Source of the DNA: Woeseiaceae bacterium
GTDB lineage: Bacteria; Pseudomonadota; Gammaproteobacteria; Steroidobacterales; Woeseiaceae
Length of the DNA stretch: 64,000 bases
Assembly (NCBI GenBank): GCA_028279985.1
Contig: JANQMR010000005.1
Span: forward strand, 171,317-235,316
Reading direction: 5' to 3'
A program made the translations under genes and the position numbers. Of the stretch, positions 1-12,212 are shown one piece after another. The notes under the pieces were generated by a model that ran no database searches, was not told the DNA's origin, and worked only from the letters and a program-made list of their open reading frames with translations. Position 1 is the first letter of the stretch. Each line of letters begins with the position of its first letter.

Positions 1-137
1 CGAATGTAGTGCTTGCGCATCTTGCCGGAAATATGCGCCGTCACAACGTGGCCGTTTTCCAGTTCGACCCGGAACGTGGTATTCGGCAAGGTCTCGATGA
101 CGACGCCTTCCATCTGGATGGCTTCTTCTTTGGCCAA
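1..137 (-). CDS. infA: Translation initiation factor IF-1 (partial, 3' end off the window)
   Basis: IF-1 binds the ribosomal A site with IF-2 and IF-3 during initiation. The minus strand reads [11 protein letters not shown], then [17 protein letters not shown] and [12 protein letters not shown], which is the N-terminal two thirds of the OB-fold protein and nearly identical to E. coli IF-1 (72 aa). About 45 residues are present. The start is a TTG at 137-135: there is no ATG in frame nearby, and TTG places the family's M-A-K-E start exactly. It lies 54 bases downstream of aat on the same strand, as the last visible gene of the trxB-acetyltransferase-aat-infA run. Confidence 0.93.
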   Translation of the reverse strand, partial: MAKEEAIQMEGVVIETLPNTTFRVELENGHVVTAHISGKMRKHYI

Positions 138-191
138 GAATTCGATCTCTGTGCGGTTCTGAAGCTGGCGAATTGTGCAGAAATGGCCAGC

Positions 192-938
192 CTATTGCAA
201 TGCGGCTTCACCGCATAAGGCGCTGACCGGCAACGGCGTCCGCGGCCAGTCCGAGAGCTTGGTCGCGGGTCGGCAAGCCCGCTCGAGCACGCCCCGGAAT
301 TGCTCCCGGGACATCAGTTCCGCACCTAGCGTGAAAAGGTGCGGCGAGGCAACCTGGCAGTCGATCAATGCGAAGTTTCTCGCCGAAAGCCATTGCGACA
401 GGGCCAGTAGCGCAAACTTCGAGGCGTTGTCGGCGCGGCTGAACATGGATTCGCCAAAGAACACCCGGCCGATGCTTAGCCCGTAGATGCCCCCGACCAG
501 CGCACCGGCCATCCTGACTTCGATGCTGTGCGCCCAGCCCTCGGCGTGCAGGCGTTCGTAGGCCGTGACGATTTCGGGGGTAATCCAGGTTCCCGCCTGC
601 GAGCGCCGGGGCGCCGAGCAGGCCAGGATCACGTCGGAGAACGCGCGGTTCACGCTGATTTCGGCGTCCGTCCGACGAATGCTGCGCTTGAGGCGCCGCG
701 ACACGTGGAACTTCCGCGGTTCGATGATGCAGCGCGGATCCGGCGACCACCAGAGTATCGGCTGGTTCTCGTCGAACCAGGGAAAAATGCCCCGCACATA
801 AGCGGCGAGCAGCCGTTCGGAACCGAGATCGCCGCCAGCGGCCAGCAGGCCGTCGGGTTCCCTGAGCGCGAGGCGGATGTCCGGAAATGCGTCGGGCGGG
901 TCGTTCGGGCTCAGCCAGACGACGCGGTTGCCGCTCAC
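192..938 (-). CDS. aat: Leucyl/phenylalanyl-tRNA--protein transferase
   Basis: This cytoplasmic enzyme transfers Leu or Phe from aminoacyl-tRNA to the N-terminal Lys or Arg of proteins, marking them for ClpS/ClpAP (N-degron pathway). The 248-residue product has the family signatures PDGLLAAGGDL, GIFPWF, WWSPDPRCII and, toward the C-terminus, GGIYGLSIGRVFFGESMFS, and is close to the E. coli length (234). The start is GTG at 938 and overlaps the stop of the upstream acetyltransferase gene as GTGA, so translation is probably coupled. The aat-infA neighbourhood is conserved in gammaproteobacteria. Confidence 0.95.
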   Translation of the reverse strand: MSGNRVVWLSPNDPPDAFPDIRLALREPDGLLAAGGDLGSERLLAAYVRGIFPWFDENQPILWWSPDPRCIIEPRKFHVSRRLKRSIRRTDAEISVNRAFSDVILACSAPRRSQAGTWITPEIVTAYERLHAEGWAHSIEVRMAGALVGGIYGLSIGRVFFGESMFSRADNASKFALLALSQWLSARNFALIDCQVASPHLFTLGAELMSREQFRGVLERACRPATKLSDWPRTPLPVSALCGEAALQ

Positions 939-2143
939 GAAGTCTCTCGCGGTTTGTCGTCGAGATTGGGGTCGAGATTGGGGTCGGGATTGGAGTCGCT
1001 ATTAGAGTCACGATCGGGTCTGCGATACGGGCTGCGCGCGTCCACCGCCTCCATGTAACGCGCGACATGCCGGCTTTCTTCGTCGAGATAACTGCGGATC
1101 GCCGAGAAAAACTCCGGATGCGCGAGCCAGTGGGCCGACCACGTCGTCTCCGGCACGAAGCCCCGGCTGACCTTGTGCTCGCCCTGGGTGCCGGGCTCGA
1201 AGACGCCGATGCCCTTGGCGATGCAGTAGTCGATACCCTGGTAATAACAGGTCTCGAAGTGCAGGGCGTTGTGATAACGGTCGGATCCCCAATAACGGCC
1301 GTAGAGCGTGTCGCTGCTTTCGAAAAACACCGCGGCGGCGACGCTTTGTCCCCGTTCCTCCGCGAGTATCACCAGCACGTTCTGCGGCTGTTCCCGGCTA
1401 AGGCGCAGAAAAAACTCGAGATCGAAGTAGGGCAGGGAGCCGCGCTGCATGAAGGTCAGGCTGATCAGGCGATGCACCGTACGCCATGTCGCGGCATCCA
1501 GGTCGCCGCCGTGCAGGTGCCGGAAAGTGATACCCGCTTCGGCGACCCGGCGGCGCTCGCGCCGGGCCTTTTTGCGTTTCGAGGAGCTGAAGGTGGCGAG
1601 AAAATCGTCGAAGCTGCGATAGCCCCGGTTGCGCCAGTGGAACTGGCAGTCCTTGCGGACCTCGAGCCCGGCGGCCTCGAGCCAGGGCAGCTCCTCGTCC
1701 AGTGGAAACAGGACATGCACCGACGAGCACTCCCGTTCCACTGCCAACGCCACGGCGCCCCGTACCAGGCCGATGGCGGCTTCGGCGTCGGCCGGGTCTG
1801 CGAGCAGCAGCCGTCTGCTTCGTGCCGGGGTGAACGGTACGGCGGATACGAGTTTCGGATAATACGCGAATCCGGCCCGGTGGTAGGCGTTCGCCCACGC
1901 CCAGTCGAAGACGAACTCGCCCCAGGAATGGGTCTTTTCGTAAAGCGGCATGGCGGCGCGCAGGCGCTTGCCGTCCCCGATGACGAGATGCCGCGGTAAC
2001 CAGCCGGTCTCCGGCGCGACACAGCCGGTCCGTTCGGCGGCGGCGAGAAACTCGTGCCTTAGAAACGGGTAGCTGGAACCTGCAATCGCGTTCCAGTCCT
2101 TCCGGTCGACGCCGTCGATCGAATCGAGCACCGAGACGTCCAT
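935..2143 (-). CDS. GNAT-fold acyltransferase-like protein, DUF482/COG3146 family
   Basis: A 402-residue protein of the FemAB/GNAT-like DUF482 family, found next to aat/infA or trxB in many proteobacteria; its substrate is unknown. Recognisable stretches are FLRHEFLAAAE near residue 30, FAYYPKLVSAVPFTP, SKRKKARRERRRV, and YRYWGSD-like and FETCYYQGIDYCI segments that are typical of the family. I start it at the ATG at 2143, because the open frame upstream overlaps trxB and reads as basic low-complexity sequence. The tail is odd: it ends in a short Asp-Asn-Pro-Ser repeat encoded by imperfect 12-base repeats near 960-1015. It overlaps aat by 4 bases. Confidence 0.85.
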   Translation of the reverse strand: MDVSVLDSIDGVDRKDWNAIAGSSYPFLRHEFLAAAERTGCVAPETGWLPRHLVIGDGKRLRAAMPLYEKTHSWGEFVFDWAWANAYHRAGFAYYPKLVSAVPFTPARSRRLLLADPADAEAAIGLVRGAVALAVERECSSVHVLFPLDEELPWLEAAGLEVRKDCQFHWRNRGYRSFDDFLATFSSSKRKKARRERRRVAEAGITFRHLHGGDLDAATWRTVHRLISLTFMQRGSLPYFDLEFFLRLSREQPQNVLVILAEERGQSVAAAVFFESSDTLYGRYWGSDRYHNALHFETCYYQGIDYCIAKGIGVFEPGTQGEHKVSRGFVPETTWSAHWLAHPEFFSAIRSYLDEESRHVARYMEAVDARSPYRRPDRDSNSDSNPDPNLDPNLDDKPRETS

Positions 2144-2201
2144 TGGCAATAGACCCTTGGCAATAAACTCTTGTCGATGACCTTGGAGCGACAGACCCCG
2201 G

Positions 2202-3354
<1,153 letters not shown>

Positions 3355-5673
3355 ATGGCAAAACCCCGAAAAACCAAGCCCGAGCCGAAGCGGCTCTCAG
3401 CGCAGGTGCATCGGGCGCTGCGCGAGGCTGCGCTGGTCGTGTTCGGCGCGATGGCGCTGATCCTGTTCGTCGCCCTGTTTACTTACGATCCGTCGGACCC
3501 CGGCTTCAGCCAGGCGACCGGCAGCGGCGAGGTGAAAAACGGCGTCGGCAGGGTCGGCGCGATGCTTGCCGACGTGCTGTTCAATTTCTTCGGCCGGCCG
3601 GCATACCTGTTTACGCTGATGGTGTTTTATGTCGGCTGGATGCTGTATCGCGAGCAGAAAACCCAGATCGCGCTGACCCGCATGGATTTCGCGCTGCGCG
3701 GCGCGGGTTTCGTTGCGACGCTGGTGACGAGCTGTGCGCTGTCGACCTTGCATTTCTCGCCGGCCGGCTTCAACGAGACCGCCGGCGGCATCATAGGCCA
3801 GGTCGTCGGTGGCCAGCTCGAATCGATGATGAAGCTCCTGGGTGCGAGTACCCTGCTGTTTTTCCTTTGGGTCGCCTCCGTGTCGCTGTTTCTGGGGATC
3901 TCCTGGTTCAACGTCATGGACCGGATCGGGGGCTGGTGCCTTAGGGGATTCGAACGGCTCGGGCAGTGGATCGGCCGGCTGCGCGACCGTGCCGAAGGCC
4001 GGCGGCAGCTCGCGGCGCGACAGGACGTGATCGAAGTCGAGAAAAAGCGCAAGGCCGGCCGGCCGAAGCCGCGGATCGAGCCGGTGCTTCCGGCGCTGGA
4101 GACCAGCGTTCGGGCCGAGCGCGAGCGGCAGGTGCCGCTGTTCGAACCGGCGCAGGCCGGCGAATTGCCGCCTTTGTCCTTGCTCGACGATCCGCCGCAG
4201 CAGCAACAGGGTTACTCCGAGGACTCGCTGGAGGCGATCTCGCGGCTGGTCGAGCTCAAGCTCAGGGACTTCGGTATCGAAGTCGAAGTCAAGTCGGTGT
4301 CGCCGGGCCCTGTCATTACGCGTTTCGAGCTCGACCCGGCGCCGGGCGTCAAGGTCAGCCAGATTGCCAATCTCGCCAAGGACCTGGCGCGTTCGCTGTC
4401 GGTCGTCAGCGTGCGTATCGTCGAGGTCATTCCGGGCAAGTCTTACGTCGGGCTCGAGATACCGAACGAAAACCGCCAGCTCGTGACTTTGGGCGAGATC
4501 CTGAAGTCGCGCGTCTACGACGATCTCGCCTCGCCGCTGACGCTCGCGCTCGGCAAGGACATCGGGGGCAACTCGGTGGTCGCCGATCTCGCGAGGATGC
4601 CGCATCTGCTGATTGCCGGCACGACCGGGTCGGGCAAGTCGGTTGCGATCAACGCGATGGTTTTGAGCATTCTGTACAAGACCCTGCCGGAGCAGGTCAG
4701 GCTGATCATGATCGATCCGAAGATGCTGGAGCTTTCGGTCTACGAGGGTATTCCGCATCTGTTGACGCCGGTGGTCACCGACATGAAAGAAGCCGCCAAC
4801 GCCTTGCGCTGGTGTGTCGCCGAGATGGATCGCCGCTACCGTCTGATGGCGGCGCTGGGGGTCAGGAACATCGGCGGATACAACCGCAAGGTCAAGGAGG
4901 CGATGGACAAGGGCGAGCCGATCAGGGATCCGACGTTCACGCCGCCGCCGCTGCTCGATGACGACGAGGTCGTCGAGTACCCGACTTTGGCGCCGTTGCC
5001 CTATATTGTCGTGATCATCGACGAATTGGCCGACATGATGATGATCGTCGGCAAGAAGGTCGAGGAGCTCATCGCGCGGCTCGCGCAAAAGGCGCGTGCT
5101 TCCGGTATCCACATGCTGCTGGCGACACAGCGCCCGTCGGTGGACGTGATCACCGGCCTGATCAAGGCCAACGTCCCGTCGAGGATCGCCTTCCAGGTGT
5201 CCGCCAAGGTCGACTCGAGAACCATTCTCGACCAGCAGGGCGCCGAGAACCTGCTCGGTCACGGCGACATGCTGTATCTGCCGCCCGGGACGTCGATGCC
5301 CGAGCGCGTGCACGGCGCTTTTGTCGCCGACCATGAAGTGCACGCCGTCGTCCGGCATCTGAAAAAAATCGGAATGCCGCGTTACATCGACGAAATTCTC
5401 GAGGGCCCCGAGAGTCCAACCCCCGGGTTGACCGGCATCGATCCGCTGCCCGGCGACTCAGCCGATGCGGAGCAGGATCCGCTGTACGATCAGGCGGTAC
5501 AGGTGGTGATGGAGACCCGCAAGGCGTCGATTTCCGGTGTGCAGCGGCGCTTGAAAATCGGCTACAACCGGGCCGCGCGGATGGTCGAGTCCATGGAGGC
5601 GGCCGGTCTGGTCGGTCCGCTGCAGCCGAACGGCACCCGGGAGATCCTGGTGCCGGCGGCGGTCGAGGAGTGA
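3355..5673 (+). CDS. ftsK: DNA translocase FtsK
   Basis: FtsK anchors at the septum and pumps DNA to finish chromosome segregation and activate XerCD at dif. The 772-residue protein has four N-terminal membrane segments (about residues 26-46, 76-95, 113-130 and 165-185), a short linker, and an SpoIIIE-type motor with Walker A GTTGSGKS at residues 422-429 and Walker [12 protein letters not shown]. The C-terminal winged-helix gamma domain (from about 705) binds KOPS/XerD. The linker is short compared with E. coli FtsK (1329 aa), as in many proteobacteria. It begins a tight plus-strand run with lolA, vanZ-like and serS. Confidence 0.96.
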   Translation: MAKPRKTKPEPKRLSAQVHRALREAALVVFGAMALILFVALFTYDPSDPGFSQATGSGEVKNGVGRVGAMLADVLFNFFGRPAYLFTLMVFYVGWMLYREQKTQIALTRMDFALRGAGFVATLVTSCALSTLHFSPAGFNETAGGIIGQVVGGQLESMMKLLGASTLLFFLWVASVSLFLGISWFNVMDRIGGWCLRGFERLGQWIGRLRDRAEGRRQLAARQDVIEVEKKRKAGRPKPRIEPVLPALETSVRAERERQVPLFEPAQAGELPPLSLLDDPPQQQQGYSEDSLEAISRLVELKLRDFGIEVEVKSVSPGPVITRFELDPAPGVKVSQIANLAKDLARSLSVVSVRIVEVIPGKSYVGLEIPNENRQLVTLGEILKSRVYDDLASPLTLALGKDIGGNSVVADLARMPHLLIAGTTGSGKSVAINAMVLSILYKTLPEQVRLIMIDPKMLELSVYEGIPHLLTPVVTDMKEAANALRWCVAEMDRRYRLMAALGVRNIGGYNRKVKEAMDKGEPIRDPTFTPPPLLDDDEVVEYPTLAPLPYIVVIIDELADMMMIVGKKVEELIARLAQKARASGIHMLLATQRPSVDVITGLIKANVPSRIAFQVSAKVDSRTILDQQGAENLLGHGDMLYLPPGTSMPERVHGAFVADHEVHAVVRHLKKIGMPRYIDEILEGPESPTPGLTGIDPLPGDSADAEQDPLYDQAVQVVMETRKASISGVQRRLKIGYNRAARMVESMEAAGLVGPLQPNGTREILVPAAVEE

Positions 5674-5677
5674 GGCA

Positions 5678-8075
<2,398 letters not shown>

Positions 8076-8090
8076 GCCGGGCTCGACTTG

Positions 8091-8750
8091 TTACCAAGGC
8101 AGTCGGTAGCCTTCCGCGTGCCAGAATCCGCCGGTGTTTTCCATCGTGAGATCGTCGATGCGCGATATCAGGCCTCGCGCGGAATCGGCGGGCGTAATGC
8201 CGCTGCCGCCGGTCATGCCGGTGGCGACCAGGCCCGGGTGCAAAAGGCCGACGGCAATGCCGCGCGGCGCTAACTCGTGCATCAGGTTCTTGCCGATCAT
8301 GTTGACCGCCGCCTTCGAAGCGCGGTAACCGTAGTTGCCGCCGGACCCGTTGTCTTCGATGGAGCCGACCCGGCTCGTGATGATGACGATCTTCCCGCCC
8401 TTGCCGAGCCTGTCCACCAGCGCTTCTGCGACCCGCAAGGGCCCGAGGGTGTTGACCCGGTATTGTTCGAGCATCGTGTCGTAGTCGATTTGCCCGAAAC
8501 GCTCGTGGCGCAGGATCCCGGCGTTGTTGATCAGGACGTCGATCGCGCGCTCGCCGAGCGTGTCCCGAAGCCGCTCCACCGATTCGCCGTCACTGACGTC
8601 GATGCCGTCGACCACTTCGACGCCGAGCTTGCCGAGTTCGTCGCTAGAACGCCGGCATACGCCGATGACCTCGTCCCCGCGCCCGGCGAGTTGCCGGCAA
8701 AGCGCCAATCCGATGCCGCGATTCGCACCGGTTACCAGGTAGGTTGCCAT
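8091..8750 (-). CDS. SDR-family NAD(P)-dependent oxidoreductase
   Basis: A 219-residue classical short-chain dehydrogenase/reductase of the C-factor/CsgA-like group. It has the Rossmann motif TGANRGIG at residues 7-14, the NNAG motif, the catalytic Ser in IITSRVGS, and YGYRASK carrying the Tyr-x3-Lys pair. The substrate cannot be read from sequence. It converges on serS with a 15-base gap. A block of 29-base tandem repeats lies just upstream of its start. Confidence 0.9.
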   Translation of the reverse strand: MATYLVTGANRGIGLALCRQLAGRGDEVIGVCRRSSDELGKLGVEVVDGIDVSDGESVERLRDTLGERAIDVLINNAGILRHERFGQIDYDTMLEQYRVNTLGPLRVAEALVDRLGKGGKIVIITSRVGSIEDNGSGGNYGYRASKAAVNMIGKNLMHELAPRGIAVGLLHPGLVATGMTGGSGITPADSARGLISRIDDLTMENTGGFWHAEGYRLPW

Positions 8751-8770
8751 GAAACTGTGCTCCGTCGGGG

Positions 8771-8885
8771 TCGAAAGACCCCGATTATTCGTCGATTTGT
8801 CGAAAGACCCCGATTATTCGTCGATCTGTCGAAAGACCCCGATTATTCGTCGATCTGTCGAAAGACCCCGATATTCGTCGGTCTA
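8771..8885. repeat. Four tandem copies of a 29-bp unit
   Basis: Units begin at 8771, 8800, 8829 and 8858, each starting TCGAAAGACCCCGATTATTC. The copies differ by a C/T change, and the last is shortened by one deletion. They fill the gap between the SDR start and the deacetylase stop codon, which lies inside the final unit. The near identity suggests recent slippage expansion. Confidence 0.9.
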
Positions 8886-9581
8886 TCCATCATAAAGGTC
8901 GCGGTACGACAAGGCAGTGCCGCCCGCTGCCAGTAGTCTGTCGAGGTCGCCGCCCAGCCGAAGCGCGAAATCGTTTGGGTGGATGGCGATTCTCAGCGGC
9001 TGCCTCCGGCCGGCCACGTTGCGGTTCAGCCAGTTCCAAAGGCGGCAGGACGCGGCGCGAAACGCCGTATCCGCCTCGAAGCCTACCATCGGTAAACGCC
9101 GAAATCGCATTGTGTCGGTATCGTAAACGCCGCCCAGGGTTTCGTGTTGGCGAAAGGGCAGGCGATTCAGCTCGTGTCTGGGCATGGACCCCATGGCCCA
9201 GGCCGGCGGCACATAGAGCTCCGGGCCGGGCAATGCGTTTTCGGCGAACCAGTCGAAACAGCGGCGCATCAGCTCGATCCGTCCCGGTACGTCGAGCGCC
9301 AAGTGTTCGGCGACGTTCCGCGAGATCAGCGTGCTGTGAACCCGGTGCCCGATGCCGCGGATGCGGTCGACGCGGTGCACCCAGCCGTGGCCGGCGAGTT
9401 CGGCGCCTTCTTCGGTCAGGGCGCGCAAGCCGGCGATCGTATCGTCCTGCCAGCCGCTGCCGGGCACGACCAGCAGCGTGACCCGTGCGAAGCCGAAGGA
9501 CTCTAGCCGCGACACGATCGAACGGGTTTGCGCCAGGGTCGCCGGCATGACGTCGTGAATGGACAGCAGTAGCGGGGACAC
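8883..9581 (-). CDS. DUF2334 polysaccharide deacetylase-like protein
   Basis: A 232-residue protein of the NodB-like carbohydrate esterase superfamily. Visible motifs are SIHDVMP at the N-terminus (catalytic/metal Asp), GHGWVHR (metal His pair), PPAWAMG and IAIHPNDF near the C-terminus (metal/catalytic His). It would remove acyl groups from a surface or intracellular polysaccharide. There is no signal peptide. The start is a GTG at 9581. Its downstream neighbours on the same strand order (glycosyltransferase, sulfotransferase) suggest a role in modifying a glycan or glycolipid. Confidence 0.85.
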   Translation of the reverse strand: MSPLLLSIHDVMPATLAQTRSIVSRLESFGFARVTLLVVPGSGWQDDTIAGLRALTEEGAELAGHGWVHRVDRIRGIGHRVHSTLISRNVAEHLALDVPGRIELMRRCFDWFAENALPGPELYVPPAWAMGSMPRHELNRLPFRQHETLGGVYDTDTMRFRRLPMVGFEADTAFRAASCRLWNWLNRNVAGRRQPLRIAIHPNDFALRLGGDLDRLLAAGGTALSYRDLYDG

Positions 9582-9587
9582 CGGATC

Positions 9588-9643
9588 GTCAGGCCAATAT
9601 TGTCAGGCTAATATCGTCAGGCCAACGTCGTCAGGCCGATACG
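9588..9643. repeat. Four tandem copies of a 14-bp unit
   Basis: Units GTCAGGCCAATATT, GTCAGGCTAATATC, GTCAGGCCAACGTC and GTCAGGCCGATACG begin at 9588, 9602, 9616 and 9630. They fill the gap between two minus-strand genes and run over the last codons and stop of the glycosyltransferase, so slippage here could alter its C-terminus. Confidence 0.85.
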
Positions 9644-10800
9644 GAAGCGATGCCGGCCTGTTCGGTTTTGAGGACGTTGAGCCAGTGCAACAGGCTGCTG
9701 TGATTCAGCCGTAACGCGGCATCGCGCGCGGCCTTGGCCTTCCCGATCCGTGCCTCGGCGGGTAAGGCCGCGATTTCGCGCAGGGCGTCGGCCACGCTTT
9801 GTCCCTCGGCGATCTGGTACAGGCTGTCGGCCAGAACGGGCCAGTCGACGATGCCGCAACTGTTCGATACCAGGGCAAGCCGTTGGCGTGCCATGGCCTC
9901 CAGGGCGACGGTGCCGAAGGATTCGACATAGGAAGGCAGCACCAGCACGTCGGCCAGGTCCATTTGTTCCAGCAGCTCGCGCCGTGCGATCCAGCCGATG
10001 TATTCGAGATTCGACAGGGCTTTCGCGCGCTCGGCAATCGCGGATTTCAGCGGACCGTCGCCGGCGACGACGAAGCGGATCTCCGGCAGCTCGGCGGCCG
10101 CGTCCGCGATCAGTTGCACCCGTTTCTCGACGGCGAGGCGGCCGGCGAACAGGACGCGCTCGAGTTGCGGCCGGATCGGTGAGCGCGGTTCGCCCAGGGC
10201 ATCTACCGGCAGCAAGGTCCCCATCACGTCCACCCGTTTTGCACCCAGCGAGCGCGCGAGCTCGACCATCGCATCCGAGTTCGCGAGTACCAGGTCCGCG
10301 TAGCGAAACAGGATTTTGTCGGCGATATTGAAGTAGAAGCGGCTGAACGCGCGCAGGAAGCGATTGTTGTAGAGATCGGTGACGCCCGAGAAATGGGTGT
10401 GAAACCCGACGATCACCGTCGCTCCGCGCCGCTTCGCCCACCACGCACCGAGCAGTCCGAACGGACCCGGGGTGGCGGCGATGACGGTACGGGGGCGTAC
10501 CTTTTTCATGATGCGGCGAAAGCGCCATGGCGAGGGAATCCACACCCGCTGCGTCGAATCGCCGGGCAGCGGAAATTGCAGTATGGCGCGCTTCTCCGGG
10601 TTGGGGCAGACGAGGGTCGCGTCGCAGTCGTGTTGGCGAAGCTGATCGAGCAAATCGCGATAATAGGCGCCGACGCCGTTTCTGTCCGGCAGGGCATCGG
10701 AGACGATGAGTACCGGTCCGATGTCGCCGGTGGGCGCCGAGCGCGGCGCGTCCATGAAGTCGCGCGGCGACCGGGATCGGCTCAGGGCCGCTTCCGTCAC
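9631..10800 (-). CDS. Glycosyltransferase family 4 protein
   Basis: A 389-residue GT-B fold retaining glycosyltransferase. The N-terminal half has the SDALPDRNGVGAYYRDL acceptor-side pattern and HTHFSGVTDLYNNRF; the C-terminal half has LFAGRLAVEKRVQLI, VVAGDGPLK and the GT4 nucleotide-sugar motif ESFGTVALEA, with its two Glu residues spaced as in the family. It resembles enzymes that glycosylate diacylglycerol or phosphatidylinositol-type acceptors, but the acceptor is inference only. The start is a GTG at 10800; an ATG at 10755 is a possible alternative. Confidence 0.88.
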   Translation of the reverse strand: MTEAALSRSRSPRDFMDAPRSAPTGDIGPVLIVSDALPDRNGVGAYYRDLLDQLRQHDCDATLVCPNPEKRAILQFPLPGDSTQRVWIPSPWRFRRIMKKVRPRTVIAATPGPFGLLGAWWAKRRGATVIVGFHTHFSGVTDLYNNRFLRAFSRFYFNIADKILFRYADLVLANSDAMVELARSLGAKRVDVMGTLLPVDALGEPRSPIRPQLERVLFAGRLAVEKRVQLIADAAAELPEIRFVVAGDGPLKSAIAERAKALSNLEYIGWIARRELLEQMDLADVLVLPSYVESFGTVALEAMARQRLALVSNSCGIVDWPVLADSLYQIAEGQSVADALREIAALPAEARIGKAKAARDAALRLNHSSLLHWLNVLKTEQAGIASVSA

Positions 10801-10836
10801 GTCAGTTGGCTCCTGCTTGGCGGCAATTGATATCGA

Positions 10837-12147
10837 CTATTGACATAGACTATTGACATCGAATCCGTAGCGGACATAACTCCTCTGGAACCGCGATCTT
10901 ATCAATTCCTCGCTGAGATCGAACTCGTCCAGCGAGTATCGGTGGCTGGAGCGGTGTTCGCGCGAGGCTTCCGAGGCGCGTTTCAGGACCCCGGCGAATT
11001 GCGGGCTAAGGTCCAACGACAGCGTCTCGAGCGCGTGTGTCACGCTGGCCTCGAGCCGATGTTTCAGATCGTCGTTCGGGATGAACGCGATGCGGTCCGG
11101 ATGCCGGTCGGCGACGTCGGCCAGATGCTCGTAGTAAAAGGCCAGCAGGTCGACCAGCGCGTCTCTGAAGTCCGGCGGCATCCGGGCAAAACCGCAAACG
11201 GCGAGCCCGGGTTTGAGCGAGCTGAGCTGCGAGGGTACCGCGGCCAGCGGATCCCTGACCGTGGCCAGGATACGCGCGTCGGGGAACTCGTCGAGCAAAG
11301 CCTGGCTTAAACCCGAAAAAGACGCGTTTTTCGACAGGAATCGCAGATCCGGTCCGAACACATACAGGTGTTTCTGAATACAACGCCGGTAGTAACGCAT
11401 CAGCCTTTGACGTTCGCCCGCATCGGCTGCCGTGTCCAGTCTTGCGGTTTGCCAAAGCCAGCGAGCGCCGGGAAACGGCACGACCAGCAGAAAACAGGCG
11501 GCAAGCGGCATCAGGCACAGGAAGTCTTCCTCCGGATCGCCGAGCGCGAGCGGATGAATGTCGTCCATCGATCGCAGCAGGCCCCGGCTCAGCCAGGCGC
11601 CCAGGCGGGCGGCCGGCCGTCCCAGCGATCGATCCAGTGCAGCCAGGCCCAGGCAGAGTTTACGGCCGGTGATCGACAGGGCGAACAGGCATTCCCAGGT
11701 ACGAAACGTCGTCGTCTTTTCGTCGCCGGACATGACGTGGTGCAGATGGGTGGTACCGGTGCGGGGCGGGCCGACGATGAACAGCGGATCGCGGACCTGC
11801 ACTTTGCGGTAGCCCGGATACAGGATTTCGTCGAGCAGAAAGCCGAGCCAGTGCAGGCCTTGCCAGATCAGGAACAGCGGCAAGGCCAGCAAGACCAGCA
11901 TCGCGCCGCCCAGGCGGCGTTTGCCGCCGAAAGGCGCCGACAGAGCCAGCCAGATGAGCAGCGCGTAGCGCCGCAGAGATGTCAGTAGCAGCAACAAGGC
12001 TTGGGTATTGGGGCGACGGCAGGCGCGAGTATCGCACAAGAAGATGCGAGCAATTCGAAAAAACCGCATGAAATCAGGGCCGAAGCACCGGCCTCGGAGG
12101 CGAAACAGTTCTGTAACATTTCTGCTGTTAACATCCGACCGGCCCAT
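10837..12147 (-). CDS. Sulfotransferase-family membrane protein
   Basis: A 436-residue protein with hydrophobic segments near residues 55-105 (SLRRYALLIWLALSAPF and LVLLALPLFLIWQGLHW), followed by a PAPS-dependent sulfotransferase domain. The 5'-phosphosulfate loop is GPPRTGTTHLHH near residue 128, and the 3'-phosphate site is ILATVRDPLAAVPSQLSSL. It would sulfate a glycan or lipid at the membrane. Beside the deacetylase and GT4 enzyme it could make a sulfated glycolipid (inference). The ATG at 12147 is used; an ATG at 12069 would also keep the whole domain. Confidence 0.82.
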   Translation of the reverse strand: MGRSDVNSRNVTELFRLRGRCFGPDFMRFFRIARIFLCDTRACRRPNTQALLLLLTSLRRYALLIWLALSAPFGGKRRLGGAMLVLLALPLFLIWQGLHWLGFLLDEILYPGYRKVQVRDPLFIVGPPRTGTTHLHHVMSGDEKTTTFRTWECLFALSITGRKLCLGLAALDRSLGRPAARLGAWLSRGLLRSMDDIHPLALGDPEEDFLCLMPLAACFLLVVPFPGARWLWQTARLDTAADAGERQRLMRYYRRCIQKHLYVFGPDLRFLSKNASFSGLSQALLDEFPDARILATVRDPLAAVPSQLSSLKPGLAVCGFARMPPDFRDALVDLLAFYYEHLADVADRHPDRIAFIPNDDLKHRLEASVTHALETLSLDLSPQFAGVLKRASEASREHRSSHRYSLDEFDLSEELIRSRFQRSYVRYGFDVNSLCQ

Positions 12148-12212
12148 TCACGATCCCGCGCGTCGTCCGGTTTAGCACCCGGGCCGGCTGCTGCTCCGTA
12201 ACGGAAACCGCC

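Noticed and set aside
1..200. A tRNA gene near infA, as in E. coli (serW)
   Set aside because: No cloverleaf or T-loop sequence is visible; none was recognised anywhere in the window.
3397..5358. Long minus-strand open frame opposite ftsK
   Set aside because: Antisense shadow of a high-GC gene; His/Arg/Gln-rich composition and no protein-like motifs.
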